Assembly (NCBI GenBank): GCA_964474685.1
Contig: CAYYTE010000021.1
Location: forward strand, 1 to 20,116
Reading direction: 5' to 3'
Source of the DNA: UBA1737 sp964474685
Lineage (GTDB): Bacteria > Bacillota_I > Bacilli_A > ML615J-28 > CAG-313
DNA length: 20,116 nucleotides
This document shows, one piece after another, positions 1 through 8,224 of the stretch. Under the pieces are notes generated by a model, which was given only the letters and a program-made list of their open reading frames with translations, did no database searches and was not told the DNA's origin. Made by a program: the position numbers and the translations under genes. Each line of letters begins with the position of its first letter. The stretch's first letter is position 1.

Positions 1-122
1 CTTTCATTTGTAAGAACCATTTTCCTGTATCTCTCAACACCAATAATTGAATTATAAACAAAAGTTTGTGTAGGAGGAAGAAATACATCAACAAGATACA
101 GCACAGATTCTGAAGATTTCAT
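1..122 (-). CDS. Glycosyltransferase-like protein, N-terminal fragment (runs off left edge)
   Basis: An open frame begins at ATG 120-122 and continues to the window edge without a stop (about 40 codons). The start MKSSESVLYLVDVFLPPTQT is followed by FVYNSI and RYRKMVL. This resembles the first beta strand and loop of GT-B fold (family 4) glycosyltransferases, which often open with K-V-L-x-L-V-D-x-F-L-P-P-x-E-T-F-I-Y-N. The codon two triplets before TGG, CTT, TTT, AAT, AAA and the ATG is a TAA stop, so this ATG is the first possible start. I see no clear Shine-Dalgarno sequence before it. It follows the lipoprotein gene on the same strand after 66 AT-rich bases with no terminator, so co-transcription is possible. 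The family call rests on about 40 residues and the catalytic part lies outside the window. Confidence 0.5.
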   Translation of the reverse strand, partial: MKSSESVLYLVDVFLPPTQTFVYNSIIGVERYRKMVLTNE

Positions 123-188
123 TTTATTAAAAAGCCATTAAATTTATGTTATATCTTATTTTTCTTTCTAATTATTTTAATAATAATT

Positions 189-1532
189 TTAATCACTATT
201 TGGTATTAAAACGACTCTAAGTTCAAATGGTAACGTACCTTTAGTAACATTTAATGCTATGGATTCACACGAATCATCCGAAATATCACTTGTAATATGT
301 ATTGATAATCCATCTCTAATTGGAATTTGAAAAAGTCGATTATCATTCGTTTCATCCATGGAAATCTTATCTAGTAATTCTTTAGCATCCATATTGCCAA
401 AATCAATTCCAATAGATTCTAGAAATTTTTGATAATTTATCTTATAGTGAAAATTTTCAAAATCAATATAGACAAAATCATCTTTAATCTGAAGAAGTAA
501 ATCATTAAATTTTGCATATACAATAACTTGATCAGTAATGGAAATAAAGACATTCCCTAAAACTACAGAATCTCCTATTTGTATAGAACAAGAAAAATTC
601 ATTCCTTCTTTGGTTAATAGTCCCCCGAAGGTCGATTGTAAATAATCCACCGCTTGTTTATTTGTATTTATTTCACCCGATATATTTGTATTATAGTAGT
701 TCTTAAAGAACTCCTTTTCTTCAATAACTGGAATATCATAAGAGAAAAGTTCGGTTGCGGTTAAATGACAAGTCAAACTTCCTAATCCCGACATATTAAT
801 ATCATACATTTCTTCATTTTCAATTTGAGTTACAACCCAATCATTTGTCATATGAATTGTGGCTTTTAATAAACTAAAGGAAGGATATGTACTTGCTTGA
901 GCCATTGTTTTTACTTGACACATATAGTTCGCACAAGCAATTAGAGGATCAAAAGTTATTTCATATATGATTTCATAATCGTTAGACAAATCCTTATAAT
1001 TTAATATTGTTTTTTGATTAATAATATAGGATGACATTTCATTAGGATAATAACCATAACTTTCCAAATATGTCTCGTTTGATATTGCATAACAATCATT
1101 TTTCCAAGAAACCATCTGATTTCTATCAACACTATCAAAACCGCGAATCAACACTTTATCTTTTATGTAGAATCGTTCTTCCGCAACATTTTTCAATGAA
1201 CTAAAGCTTTGAGATTTAACAAAATAACAGTCCTTTGTTATTTTTTTCTCGTCATCTACTTTTTGTACATAACCAAACCCAAAAACATCCGCAACAACTT
1301 GTCCTTTAAATCTTGTGGAAAACCCTTCAATTGAATCAAACCTACCGGCAGCAATCGCTAAATTATCATAAATTGAATAATTTCGAGCATTCCCAGTTTT
1401 TGGTATTTCTAGTTTCGTCGTTTCTTCATCCGTTGTAATTTTCTTACCTATTATTTTCGGATTTAATAATGTGGATGCTACACAAGATATTACAAGCATT
1501 AACATAATTCCAAACTTTATTTTTCGATTCAT
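189..1532 (-). CDS. Putative lipoprotein of unknown function
   Basis: I do not recognise the family. The frame could start at GTG 1541, but ATG 1532 fits better: GGGTGAG lies four bases upstream and the promoter would start the mRNA only about 12 nt before this ATG. The protein is about 447 residues. Its N terminus is a short basic stretch (NRKIK), a hydrophobic core (FGIMLMLVIS) and VISC, which matches a lipobox, so the predicted mature lipoprotein begins at Cys17. The rest is soluble, polar, rich in predicted beta structure and Asn/Asp/Tyr, and has about seven further cysteines, which is many for an exported Bacillota protein. No catalytic motif is visible. It stands alone between the atp terminator and a glycosyltransferase-like gene and has its own strong promoter. 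An uncleaved membrane anchor is the alternative to lipidation. Confidence 0.75.
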   Translation of the reverse strand: MNRKIKFGIMLMLVISCVASTLLNPKIIGKKITTDEETTKLEIPKTGNARNYSIYDNLAIAAGRFDSIEGFSTRFKGQVVADVFGFGYVQKVDDEKKITKDCYFVKSQSFSSLKNVAEERFYIKDKVLIRGFDSVDRNQMVSWKNDCYAISNETYLESYGYYPNEMSSYIINQKTILNYKDLSNDYEIIYEITFDPLIACANYMCQVKTMAQASTYPSFSLLKATIHMTNDWVVTQIENEEMYDINMSGLGSLTCHLTATELFSYDIPVIEEKEFFKNYYNTNISGEINTNKQAVDYLQSTFGGLLTKEGMNFSCSIQIGDSVVLGNVFISITDQVIVYAKFNDLLLQIKDDFVYIDFENFHYKINYQKFLESIGIDFGNMDAKELLDKISMDETNDNRLFQIPIRDGLSIHITSDISDDSCESIALNVTKGTLPFELRVVLIPNSD

Positions 1533-1550
1533 TTCTCTCACCCGACGATT

Positions 1551-1579
1551 ATTATACCATAAAGTAAACAGTTAGTCAA
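1551..1579 (-). promoter_or_regulatory. Sigma-A type promoter for the lipoprotein gene
   Basis: On the minus strand TTGACT (1574-1579) is followed after exactly 17 bp by TATAAT (1551-1556). TGG precedes the -10 box, giving an extended -10. Transcription would begin near 1543-1545, leaving a leader of only about a dozen bases before ATG 1532. This is the best-matching promoter in the window. Confidence 0.8.
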
Positions 1580-1591
1580 TTTTGTTTACTT
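1562..1591. promoter_or_regulatory. Palindromic operator candidate around the -35 box
   Basis: A perfect 9-bp inverted repeat, AAGTAAACA (1562-1570) and TGTTTACTT (1583-1591), is separated by 12 bp. The half-site centres are 21 bp apart, two helical turns, so a dimeric regulator could bind both on one DNA face. The -35 hexamer at 1574-1579 lies inside the spacer, so binding there would be expected to block RNA polymerase. It is not followed by a T run on either strand, so it does not look like a terminator. The regulator is unknown. Confidence 0.55.
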
Positions 1592-1601
1592 ATGATTTAT
1601 T

Positions 1602-1643
1602 AAAAAGAGAAAAATAAAAAGTCTTAAATACAAGATTTAAGAC
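1602..1643 (-). terminator. Intrinsic terminator of the atp operon
   Basis: GTCTTAAAT (1621-1629) and ATTTAAGAC (1635-1643) form a 9-bp stem with a 5-nt loop. On the minus strand the hairpin is followed by TTTTTATTTTTCTCTTTTT. It lies eight bases beyond the atpC stop codon. Confidence 0.85.
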
Positions 1644-1651
1644 ATTTGATA

Positions 1652-2044
1652 TTATAAATTCCCTGCTTTTATTTCTTTTATAGATAAAGCTAGTTTTCTT
1701 TCGATTTCAGCAAAATTTAGGGCTTGAATTTTATTATTTTCATCCAGAGTCTTTTTATACAAGTCATATTTCTTCTTTGCATCATCCAAAGTTTTACCAT
1801 CAACAGCATTTTGACAAATCAAAGTGATCACCTGATTACTAAATTCTAAAAGGCCACCAATGATATATGAGTATGTTTCCTCTTTTGTTTGAAACACTCT
1901 TTTTACAAATCCTTCTTTAATTGAAACAACTGTTGGAACATGGTTATCTAGAATAGCGAGTTCTCCATTATCTCCATGAACAACTAGATATTCAACTGTT
2001 CCATCAAATATTACTTTTCTAGGTGTTACAAGGGTTAACTTCAT
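1652..2044 (-). CDS. atpC: F1Fo ATP synthase epsilon subunit
   Basis: This is the epsilon subunit of the F1 central stalk; it links gamma to the c-ring and can inhibit ATP hydrolysis. The 130 residues match the family's usual length. The N-terminal beta sandwich is clear (MKLTLVTPRKVIFDG at the start, then GDNGELAILDNHVP near residues 24-37), and the C-terminal half is the charged two-helix hairpin (residues about 85-130). Its ATG shares one base with the TAA of atpD (TAATG), so translation is probably coupled; an AAAGGA lies about 11 bases upstream. It is the last gene of the operon and is followed at once by a strong terminator. Confidence 0.95.
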   Translation of the reverse strand: MKLTLVTPRKVIFDGTVEYLVVHGDNGELAILDNHVPTVVSIKEGFVKRVFQTKEETYSYIIGGLLEFSNQVITLICQNAVDGKTLDDAKKKYDLYKKTLDENNKIQALNFAEIERKLALSIKEIKAGNL

Positions 2045-3459
2045 TATTTCTTCATTCCTTTCGCTTTTTGAATAACATCATCAATTGTACCAACTAAACG
2101 AAATGCCTCCTCAGGTAAATCATCATATTTACCCTCAAGAATTTCTTTAAATCCACGAATAGTTTCACTCAAAGGAACATAGCAACCGGGTTGCCCTGTA
2201 AATTGTTCTGCTGTATAGGTGTTTTGTGATAGAAATAACCGAATTCTTCTGGCACGAGCTACTAAGGCTTTATCATCATCACTCAATTCATCCATACCTA
2301 GAATTGCAATAATATCTAGTAATTCATTGTATCTTTGAATCGTTTTTTGAACATTACGAGCAACTGTATAATGTTCTTCACCTACTATTTCAGGAGCAAG
2401 AGCTCTAGACGTAGAAGCGAGTGGGTCTACCGCAGGGTAGATTCCTTCTTCACTTATCTTTCTTGAAAGATTGGTAGTTGCATCTAGATGGGCAAAAGTA
2501 GTTGCGGGAGCAGGATCCGTATAATCGTCCGCTGGAACATAAACTGCTTGAATTGAAGTTATGGAACCATCTTTTGTAGAAGTGATTCTTTCTTGTAAAG
2601 CACCCATGTCGGTTGATAATGTCGGTTGATATCCTACTGCAGACGGGGTTCTACCAAGCATTGCGGAAACTTCAGAACCCGCTTGAGTAAAACGAAAGAT
2701 GTTATCAATAAATAATAATACATCTTGATGTTCGTGGTCTCTAAAGTACTCAGCCATCGTTAAACCTGTCAACCCAACTCTCATACGAGCTCCAGGAGGT
2801 TCGTTCATTTGTCCAAAAACCATCGCAGTTTTCGATATAACTCCGCTTTCGGTCATTTCATGATATAAATCATTACCTTCACGTGTTCTTTCACCAATAC
2901 CAGTAAATACACTAATTCCACCATGTTCTTGTGCTACATTATGAATTAACTCTTGAATTAATACGGTTTTGCCAACACCAGCACCACCAAATAAGCCGAT
3001 TTTTCCACCCTTTATATAAGGAGCTAGTAAATCAACCACTTTAATTCCTGTTTCAAGAATTTCTGTTTTTCCAGATAATTCACATAAAGTAGGAGCATCT
3101 CTATGAATAGGTAAACGAGGGGTATCTTGTGAAACATCGGGTTTATAATCAATAGGTTTCCCTAATACATTGAAAATTCTTCCTAATGTTTGCCTTCCAA
3201 CAGGAACAAGGATAGGTCCTTCAGTATCAAGAACTTCCATTCCCCGACGTAATCCTTCCGTTGCATCCATAGCAATACAACGAACTGTATCATCGCCAAT
3301 ATGTAGGGCAACTTCCAAAGTTAAATTTATTTCATTATTATAATTCTTATCTGCGGAAATAGAAATAACTAATGCATTATTTATCGAGGGAAGACAACCT
3401 TTTGAAAATTGTACATCTACAACGGGGCCCGTAACTTGTGTAATATATCCTTTATTCAT
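2044..3459 (-). CDS. atpD: F1Fo ATP synthase beta subunit
   Basis: This is the catalytic subunit of F1. The 471 residues are the normal length. The Walker A loop GGAGVGKT is at residues 158-165, followed by the conserved GERTREGNDLYHEM segment with the catalytic glutamate. LLFIDNIFRFTQAGSEVSA is the Walker B region, and the GMDELSDDDK loop (DELSEED-like) that contacts gamma is near residue 400. ATG 3459 is preceded by AGGAGGAAAT, a strong ribosome-binding site that fits the high stoichiometry (three copies). It sits between atpG and atpC in the standard order. Nothing in the sequence looks degenerate. Confidence 0.98.
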   Translation of the reverse strand: MNKGYITQVTGPVVDVQFSKGCLPSINNALVISISADKNYNNEINLTLEVALHIGDDTVRCIAMDATEGLRRGMEVLDTEGPILVPVGRQTLGRIFNVLGKPIDYKPDVSQDTPRLPIHRDAPTLCELSGKTEILETGIKVVDLLAPYIKGGKIGLFGGAGVGKTVLIQELIHNVAQEHGGISVFTGIGERTREGNDLYHEMTESGVISKTAMVFGQMNEPPGARMRVGLTGLTMAEYFRDHEHQDVLLFIDNIFRFTQAGSEVSAMLGRTPSAVGYQPTLSTDMGALQERITSTKDGSITSIQAVYVPADDYTDPAPATTFAHLDATTNLSRKISEEGIYPAVDPLASTSRALAPEIVGEEHYTVARNVQKTIQRYNELLDIIAILGMDELSDDDKALVARARRIRLFLSQNTYTAEQFTGQPGCYVPLSETIRGFKEILEGKYDDLPEEAFRLVGTIDDVIQKAKGMKK

Positions 3460-3467
3460 ATTTCCTC

Positions 3468-4340
3468 CTATCCTTCGTTGACGATGGATGCACCACCAAC
3501 GATATCTGTTAATTCTAAAGTAATTGCTTGTTGACGAGCTCGATTATATATCTTACCTAAAGAATATATAACGTCGTCCGCATTATCGGTTGCACTCTTC
3601 ATTGCATTCATTCGAGAAGCGTGTTCACTTGCTTTTGAATCTAAGATAAAACTATAAATCGAATTCTCAATATATATAGGTAAAGCTGTATCAAGAATTT
3701 CTTTTACATCTCCATCAAATTCATAATTGTTATGTTTTATAATATTTTCGTTTTGTTCATACGTTGCTGGAAGCAAGACTGCTTCTTCTACCTTTTGAAT
3801 CAAGGTATTCACAAAATGATTATAAATAACTACTACCTTATCAAACTTTTTCAAAACATAGCTACAAATTATATTTTCCACAATCTTTTGAAGCAAAGTA
3901 AAGTCAATTTCATCTTTTATACTTAAAAAACTTCTTTGATATGCGAACTCATATTTCATTTTTTTTGTAAACGTGTATGCGTATAAGCCTAAGGGATAAA
4001 CACAAAATTCAGACCTATCCAAATTTTTTGTTCTTTGTAAAAAGTCTTTTATAACATTTGAATTAAATGCCCCCGCAAGGCCTCTATCACTTGTAATGAT
4101 TAAATAACAAGTCTTTCTCACAGATCGTTTTTCCATTAATGGATGTTGCATCTTTTCATCTGTTGCCATAAGATTTAAAATAATCTCATGTGCCTTAGTT
4201 ACAAAGGGACGAAAAGCAATAATATTCTGTTGAGCACGCCTTAATTTAGAAGCACTAACCATATTCATAGCTTTAGTAATCTGTTGAGTCTTCTCTGTTG
4301 CAGAAATTCGTTTTTTTACTGACCTTAATTCTCCAGCCAT
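3468..4340 (-). CDS. atpG: F1Fo ATP synthase gamma subunit
   Basis: This is the central rotor shaft of F1, 290 residues, normal for the family. Both signature helices are present: the N-terminal MAGELRSVKKRISATEKTQQ followed by ITKAMNMVSASKLRRAQ, and the C-terminal SEHASRMNAMKSATDNADD region ending in RQQAITLELTDIVGGASIV. The middle Rossmann-like domain carries ITSDRGLAGAFNSNV. The start is one base after the atpA stop codon and has only a weak Shine-Dalgarno match, so translation probably depends on coupling to atpA. The gene is intact. Confidence 0.97.
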   Translation of the reverse strand: MAGELRSVKKRISATEKTQQITKAMNMVSASKLRRAQQNIIAFRPFVTKAHEIILNLMATDEKMQHPLMEKRSVRKTCYLIITSDRGLAGAFNSNVIKDFLQRTKNLDRSEFCVYPLGLYAYTFTKKMKYEFAYQRSFLSIKDEIDFTLLQKIVENIICSYVLKKFDKVVVIYNHFVNTLIQKVEEAVLLPATYEQNENIIKHNNYEFDGDVKEILDTALPIYIENSIYSFILDSKASEHASRMNAMKSATDNADDVIYSLGKIYNRARQQAITLELTDIVGGASIVNEG

Positions 4341-4341
4341 A

Positions 4342-5850
4342 CTAGTACGCTTTCTTGAAGTCTTTCAATAACGTATCGAGCATACTTGGATTATTAGGGA
4401 AATTATGTGTTTCTTTAATTATTCCGATAACTTCTTGTCCTAATTTATTTGTTTTTAAATATCGGTATAAATTATGTTCAACATCACGAATTTTTTCAAC
4501 TTCGACATCATCTAGATAGTTTTTAGTTAACGCATATAATAAGATTGCAAGTTCTTCCGCACCTACAGATTCATGAAGATTTTGTTTTAATACTTCCATT
4601 GTTCTCTTTCCACGTGCTAATCTTGCCTTTGTATCTTCATCTAAATCCGATCCAAATTGTGTAAAGGCTTCTAATTCATGATAACTTGCTAAATCAAGTC
4701 TTAAAGTACCCGAAACCTTTTTAATTGCTTTAATTTGTGCAGCACCGCCAACTCTCGATACGGATAAACCGGCAGAAACAGCAGGACGAATACCCGAATA
4801 GAACAAATCGGATTGCAAGAAAATTTGTCCATCTGTTATAGATATAACATTTGTAGGAATATATGCGGAAATATCACCCGCTTGAGTTTCAATAATAGGA
4901 AGGGCAGTAATAGAACCCCCACCTAACTCATCGGATAGTTTTGATGCTCGTTCAAGTAATCTAGAATGTAAATAAAATACATCTCCTGGGAAAGCTTCAC
5001 GTCCAGGAGGGCGTTTTAAAAGTAAAGATATTTCACGATAAGCAACCGCATGTTTTGATAAATCGTCATACACAATTAAGACATCACGTTTTGAATACAT
5101 AAACTCTTCAGCAATCGTTACCCCCGCATAAGGAGCTAGATATAATAGCGGTGCAGGAAGCGAAGCAGATGCGGAAACAACAATAGAATATTTCATAGCA
5201 TCGTGAGTTCTTAAGGTTTCAACAACACTTGCTACTGTAGATTCTTTTTGTCCAATCGCAACATAGATACAAATTACACCAGTATCTTTTTGATTTAATA
5301 TTGTATCAATTGCTATCGATGATTTACCTGTTTGTCTATCGCCAATAATTAATTCACGTTGTCCACGACCAATTGGAATGAGTGAATCAATAACTTTAAT
5401 ACCCGTTTGTAAAGGTTGAAATACACTTTGTCGATCCATTACTCCAGTCGCTTTTTTTTCAATCGGACGTGTTTTCGTACATTTAATCATGCCCGCTCCA
5501 TCAATTGGTTGACCAAGTGGATTGATTACTCGACCAAGCATTTCTTCACCAACTGGAATTTCAAGAACATGATGAGTAGTTTTTACTTCATCGCCCTCTT
5601 TTACTTTACTACAATCACCAAATAAAATAGCACCTACATAGTCTTTATCCAAATTTTGTACCATTCCAAATACATCATTTGGGAACACTAGTAGTTCTCC
5701 CGACATAGCGTTTGTTAAACCATATACTAACGCAATCCCATCGCCTACTCGAATTACAGTTCCAACTTCAGAAATATCGATACTACTTTGATATTGCTTT
5801 ATTTGAGCTTTAAGTAACTCACTAATTTCTTCTATTTTTAAAGATTTCAT
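4342..5850 (-). CDS. atpA: F1Fo ATP synthase alpha subunit
   Basis: This is the non-catalytic nucleotide-binding subunit of F1, 502 residues as expected. The N-terminal segment (1-25) binds delta. The P-loop GDRQTGKS is at residues 170-177; LLLKRPPGREAFPGDVFYLH and SVSRVGGAAQIKA are conserved, the latter holding the arginine finger that reaches into the beta active site. The ATG overlaps the TGA of atpH (ATGA), and AAAGGA lies upstream inside atpH. The C-terminal helical domain is complete. Confidence 0.98.
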   Translation of the reverse strand: MKSLKIEEISELLKAQIKQYQSSIDISEVGTVIRVGDGIALVYGLTNAMSGELLVFPNDVFGMVQNLDKDYVGAILFGDCSKVKEGDEVKTTHHVLEIPVGEEMLGRVINPLGQPIDGAGMIKCTKTRPIEKKATGVMDRQSVFQPLQTGIKVIDSLIPIGRGQRELIIGDRQTGKSSIAIDTILNQKDTGVICIYVAIGQKESTVASVVETLRTHDAMKYSIVVSASASLPAPLLYLAPYAGVTIAEEFMYSKRDVLIVYDDLSKHAVAYREISLLLKRPPGREAFPGDVFYLHSRLLERASKLSDELGGGSITALPIIETQAGDISAYIPTNVISITDGQIFLQSDLFYSGIRPAVSAGLSVSRVGGAAQIKAIKKVSGTLRLDLASYHELEAFTQFGSDLDEDTKARLARGKRTMEVLKQNLHESVGAEELAILLYALTKNYLDDVEVEKIRDVEHNLYRYLKTNKLGQEVIGIIKETHNFPNNPSMLDTLLKDFKKAY

Positions 5851-6392
5851 ATCGATTCATTTCCTTTCATAAGATGATTTTTCAAATTTGCAAGTTGCGC
5901 TTTTATAGAACAATCTAAAACATCCGATTGACAATGTATTTTTATACCCGCAACCAAAGTCTTATCAATATTGTAAGTTAAAACGACTTGTTTTTTATAA
6001 TATTTTTCTAAGGCCTTTTGAATTGCCTCTTGATTATCACTACTTAATATTTGATTTGAAAAGACACTTGCAGAAATAATTTTTTTATATTCATCAACTA
6101 ATTCCTTAAATGCTTCACAAATACTAGGTAAAATAGAAAATCGTTCATGATCAATTAACACGTAAAAGAAATAAAGAAAGTTAGAAGAAACATCCAATAA
6201 TACATTTTTTAAAATTATTTTTTGTTCATCTTTGGAAATTTTTGGATTTTCAAAGACAGAAATAACCTCTGGATTATCAAACCATGCTTTTTTACAAATG
6301 ATTAAATTATTATAATAAAGTTCAACTTCATTTTCTTCAAGAGCTAAGTCATAAAGGGCACTAGCATATTGGCGACTTACATCATCAATCAT
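5847..6392 (-). CDS. atpH: F1Fo ATP synthase delta subunit
   Basis: This is the peripheral-stalk protein that joins the b subunits to the top of F1. I choose ATG 6392 (181 residues) over GTG 6401, because AAGGAG, which overlaps the atpF stop codon, lies eight bases before this ATG and would abut the GTG. The N-terminal domain has the family pattern VSRQYASALYDLALEE. The C-terminal region ends in the typical DKTLVAGIKIHCQSDVLDCS segment (D-x-x-x-x-x-G-x-x-I) and the SIKAQLANLKNHL helix. The sequence is divergent, as delta usually is, but position and pattern leave little doubt. Confidence 0.95.
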   Translation of the reverse strand: MIDDVSRQYASALYDLALEENEVELYYNNLIICKKAWFDNPEVISVFENPKISKDEQKIILKNVLLDVSSNFLYFFYVLIDHERFSILPSICEAFKELVDEYKKIISASVFSNQILSSDNQEAIQKALEKYYKKQVVLTYNIDKTLVAGIKIHCQSDVLDCSIKAQLANLKNHLMKGNESI

Positions 6393-6397
6393 CCCAA

Positions 6398-7069
6398 TCA
6401 CTCCTTATCCTTTTCTTTTTTATCCATCTCTTCAAGAGTTTCTTTAATAATATTCTCATTATCACTTAAATTTATTTCACGCTTTACTATTTTTGATGCC
6501 ATATCGGCTGCAACAGAAACAATCTCTTTCTTGATATCTTGTTCCATTGCATTTCGACTACGTTCTAAATCCTCTAATGCTTGCTTTTTCGCAAATTTAA
6601 TCTCTTCTTCATTTTTTTGTTTTGCTTCTTCAAAACGGATTTTTGCATTACGCTCGGATTCAGATAACATTTCGTCTAATTTCTTCTTCATTTCAATCTT
6701 TTGTTGATTCGATTCTTCCATTACTTTTTGAGTTTCCGCTTTTGCTTTTTCACCATCAGCTAGTGAATCTGCAAGAGCCTTTTGTCGCTTTTCTAAGTTC
6801 GTAGTAATCTTTCCCCAAAACTTATATTTCACTACAAGGAAGAGTATTAAGGTTGCAATAAGTTGTAAAACAAAAGCAACACTCATATCAATAATTCCTA
6901 GAGTTAAAGAAAATGGCTCAGGATGATTTTCAACAAAAGTCGGATCCGATAAAAAGAAATAACGTAATATATCAATGGCTTGCATTAATTTTTCTTGAAC
7001 AGCTTCTTTTATATTTTCACTTATACCTAAAAACAATGGTTGAATGAAAAAAGATAATGCTGTATTCAT
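6398..7069 (-). CDS. atpF: F1Fo ATP synthase b subunit with long N-terminal extension
   Basis: This is the peripheral-stalk subunit b: a membrane helix followed by a long cytoplasmic coiled coil (residues about 90-210, rich in Lys/Glu/Ala/Gln) that holds alpha and delta. At 223 residues it is some 50 longer than common bacterial b subunits. The extra part is N-terminal: the conserved membrane helix (SVAFVLQLIATLILFLVVKY then KFW) only starts near residue 63, preceded by a segment with a short hydrophobic patch (ALSFFIQPLFLGI) and a charged stretch. ATG 7069 follows GAGG at a sound distance, and no good later start with a ribosome site is visible before the helix, so the extension is probably real. 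It would lie outside the cytoplasm if the usual topology holds. Confidence 0.93.
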   Translation of the reverse strand: MNTALSFFIQPLFLGISENIKEAVQEKLMQAIDILRYFFLSDPTFVENHPEPFSLTLGIIDMSVAFVLQLIATLILFLVVKYKFWGKITTNLEKRQKALADSLADGEKAKAETQKVMEESNQQKIEMKKKLDEMLSESERNAKIRFEEAKQKNEEEIKFAKKQALEDLERSRNAMEQDIKKEIVSVAADMASKIVKREINLSDNENIIKETLEEMDKKEKDKE

Positions 7070-7084
7070 CCTATATCCTCGATT

Positions 7085-7378
7085 CTATAATACAAAGATT
7101 AATAGAATAGCAGTTACTAAACCATAGATACCTGTGGTTTCAGCAAGTGCAGCAGTTAATAATTCCGTTGAACGAATTGCACTAACAGCTTCGGGTTGAC
7201 GTCCTACTGCTTCAGCAGCCTTACCTGCAGCATAACCTTGTCCAATACCAGTACCAAAACCTGTTAAAACAGCAAGGCCAGCACCAATACCAGCACCAAG
7301 TTTTGTTAAACCTTGTCCAATATCACCAGTAATACCAGATTCAGCTAAGAAAGTTAAAAAACATTTTAATAATTCCAT
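7085..7378 (-). CDS. atpE: F1Fo ATP synthase c subunit, sodium-type site
   Basis: This is the rotor-ring proteolipid, 97 residues with two membrane helices joined by the polar loop GRQPEA (59-64). Helix 1 has the glycine packing pattern GAGIGAG (28-34) and a glutamine at Q47 (GIGQGYAAGKA). Helix 2 carries the ion-binding carboxylate E80 in AETTGIYGL, with T81, T82 and Y85. Aligned by eye with the Ilyobacter tartaricus c subunit (Q32, E65, S66, T67, Y70), every side-chain position of the sodium site is kept, with Thr in place of Ser. This suggests sodium coupling; proton-only rings usually lack the Gln and the hydroxyl after Glu. The N-terminal segment is about 15 residues longer than usual. 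Confidence 0.96.
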   Translation of the reverse strand: MELLKCFLTFLAESGITGDIGQGLTKLGAGIGAGLAVLTGFGTGIGQGYAAGKAAEAVGRQPEAVSAIRSTELLTAALAETTGIYGLVTAILLIFVL

Positions 7379-7411
7379 AATTCTTCTCCTTATAATAATT
7401 CTAATGTTTTA

Positions 7412-8224
7412 TTAATTTACAGATTGTTCAACAACCGGTTGAACCAAAGCCTTATTGCTTTGTATATCATTATTTTCTACTACACCTGATAATTTCTCAT
7501 CGGGGATTTTTCCCGCAATAAAGAAAGCAGAAAGTAGCATAAACACATAAGCCTGAATTGCGCCAAAGAAAACATCGAAAATAGCATGCAAAACAGGAGT
7601 AATAACAGGTGCTAAGAATGTTCCAACCGCAATATCTCCAATTGAAGTAGAGAATAAGACGATAGCACTATCTAATGCAGTATAGACTAAATCCATTACA
7701 ATTACACCACTAAATATATTACCAAATAAACGCATTCCAAGCGTTATTGGAGTCATAAGTTCAGAAACAATATTCATAGGTGTAAAGATAAAGAAAGGTT
7801 CTGTGAATCCTTTACACCAAGTTTTAAATCCTTGCTCTTTTATTGCGGTAACTTCCATAATAACCCCAGTTATTACGCCTAAAGCCACTGTAATACAAAT
7901 ATTTGCGGTTGCAGGATATAATCCAAACAACCCGCTTAAATTTGAAAGAAATATAAACATTCCAATAGTAACAATATAGGGAGCGAATTTCTTCCAATAT
8001 CTCTCACCTAAAGCTTCTTTACATATATTGTTAATCCAACCAATTAACATCTCCGCAGCAAAAGCAATTCCTGTAGGAGCTTGAAGGGGAGTAAGTTTCT
8101 TATATTTATGCATAGCGATAAAAATAAATATAATCAACACAGCAATTACAATATAACTCGTCCATATTGCTGGGCTCATTGTATTAAAGATATCTTTAAT
8201 TGATATCGATATGAAATGATTCAT
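7412..8224 (-). CDS. atpB: F1Fo ATP synthase a subunit
   Basis: This is the stator channel of Fo, which passes ions to the c-ring. It is 270 residues with five to six hydrophobic segments. The essential arginine is R165 in PITLGMRLFGN, and the C-terminal helix pair contains FGAIQAYVFMLLSAFFIAG with the conserved Gln. LPA/GLYPAT near residue 100 matches the usual loop. The ATG overlaps the TGA of the upstream atpI (ATGA). A polar tail of about 25 residues after the last helix is unremarkable. It fits the sodium-type c subunit next to it, although the a sequence alone does not decide ion choice. Confidence 0.96.
   Translation of the reverse strand: MNHFISISIKDIFNTMSPAIWTSYIVIAVLIIFIFIAMHKYKKLTPLQAPTGIAFAAEMLIGWINNICKEALGERYWKKFAPYIVTIGMFIFLSNLSGLFGLYPATANICITVALGVITGVIMEVTAIKEQGFKTWCKGFTEPFFIFTPMNIVSELMTPITLGMRLFGNIFSGVIVMDLVYTALDSAIVLFSTSIGDIAVGTFLAPVITPVLHAIFDVFFGAIQAYVFMLLSAFFIAGKIPDEKLSGVVENNDIQSNKALVQPVVEQSVN

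Noticed and set aside
1541..1541. GTG start of the lipoprotein gene
   Set aside because: No ribosome site is possible there, because the predicted transcript begins only a few bases earlier; ATG 1532 fits better.
3732..3926. Short plus-strand open frames inside atpG, atpA, atpF, dnaB and the phosphoesterase gene
   Set aside because: They are antisense or out-of-frame shadows of well-supported genes, with no ribosome sites or recognisable products.
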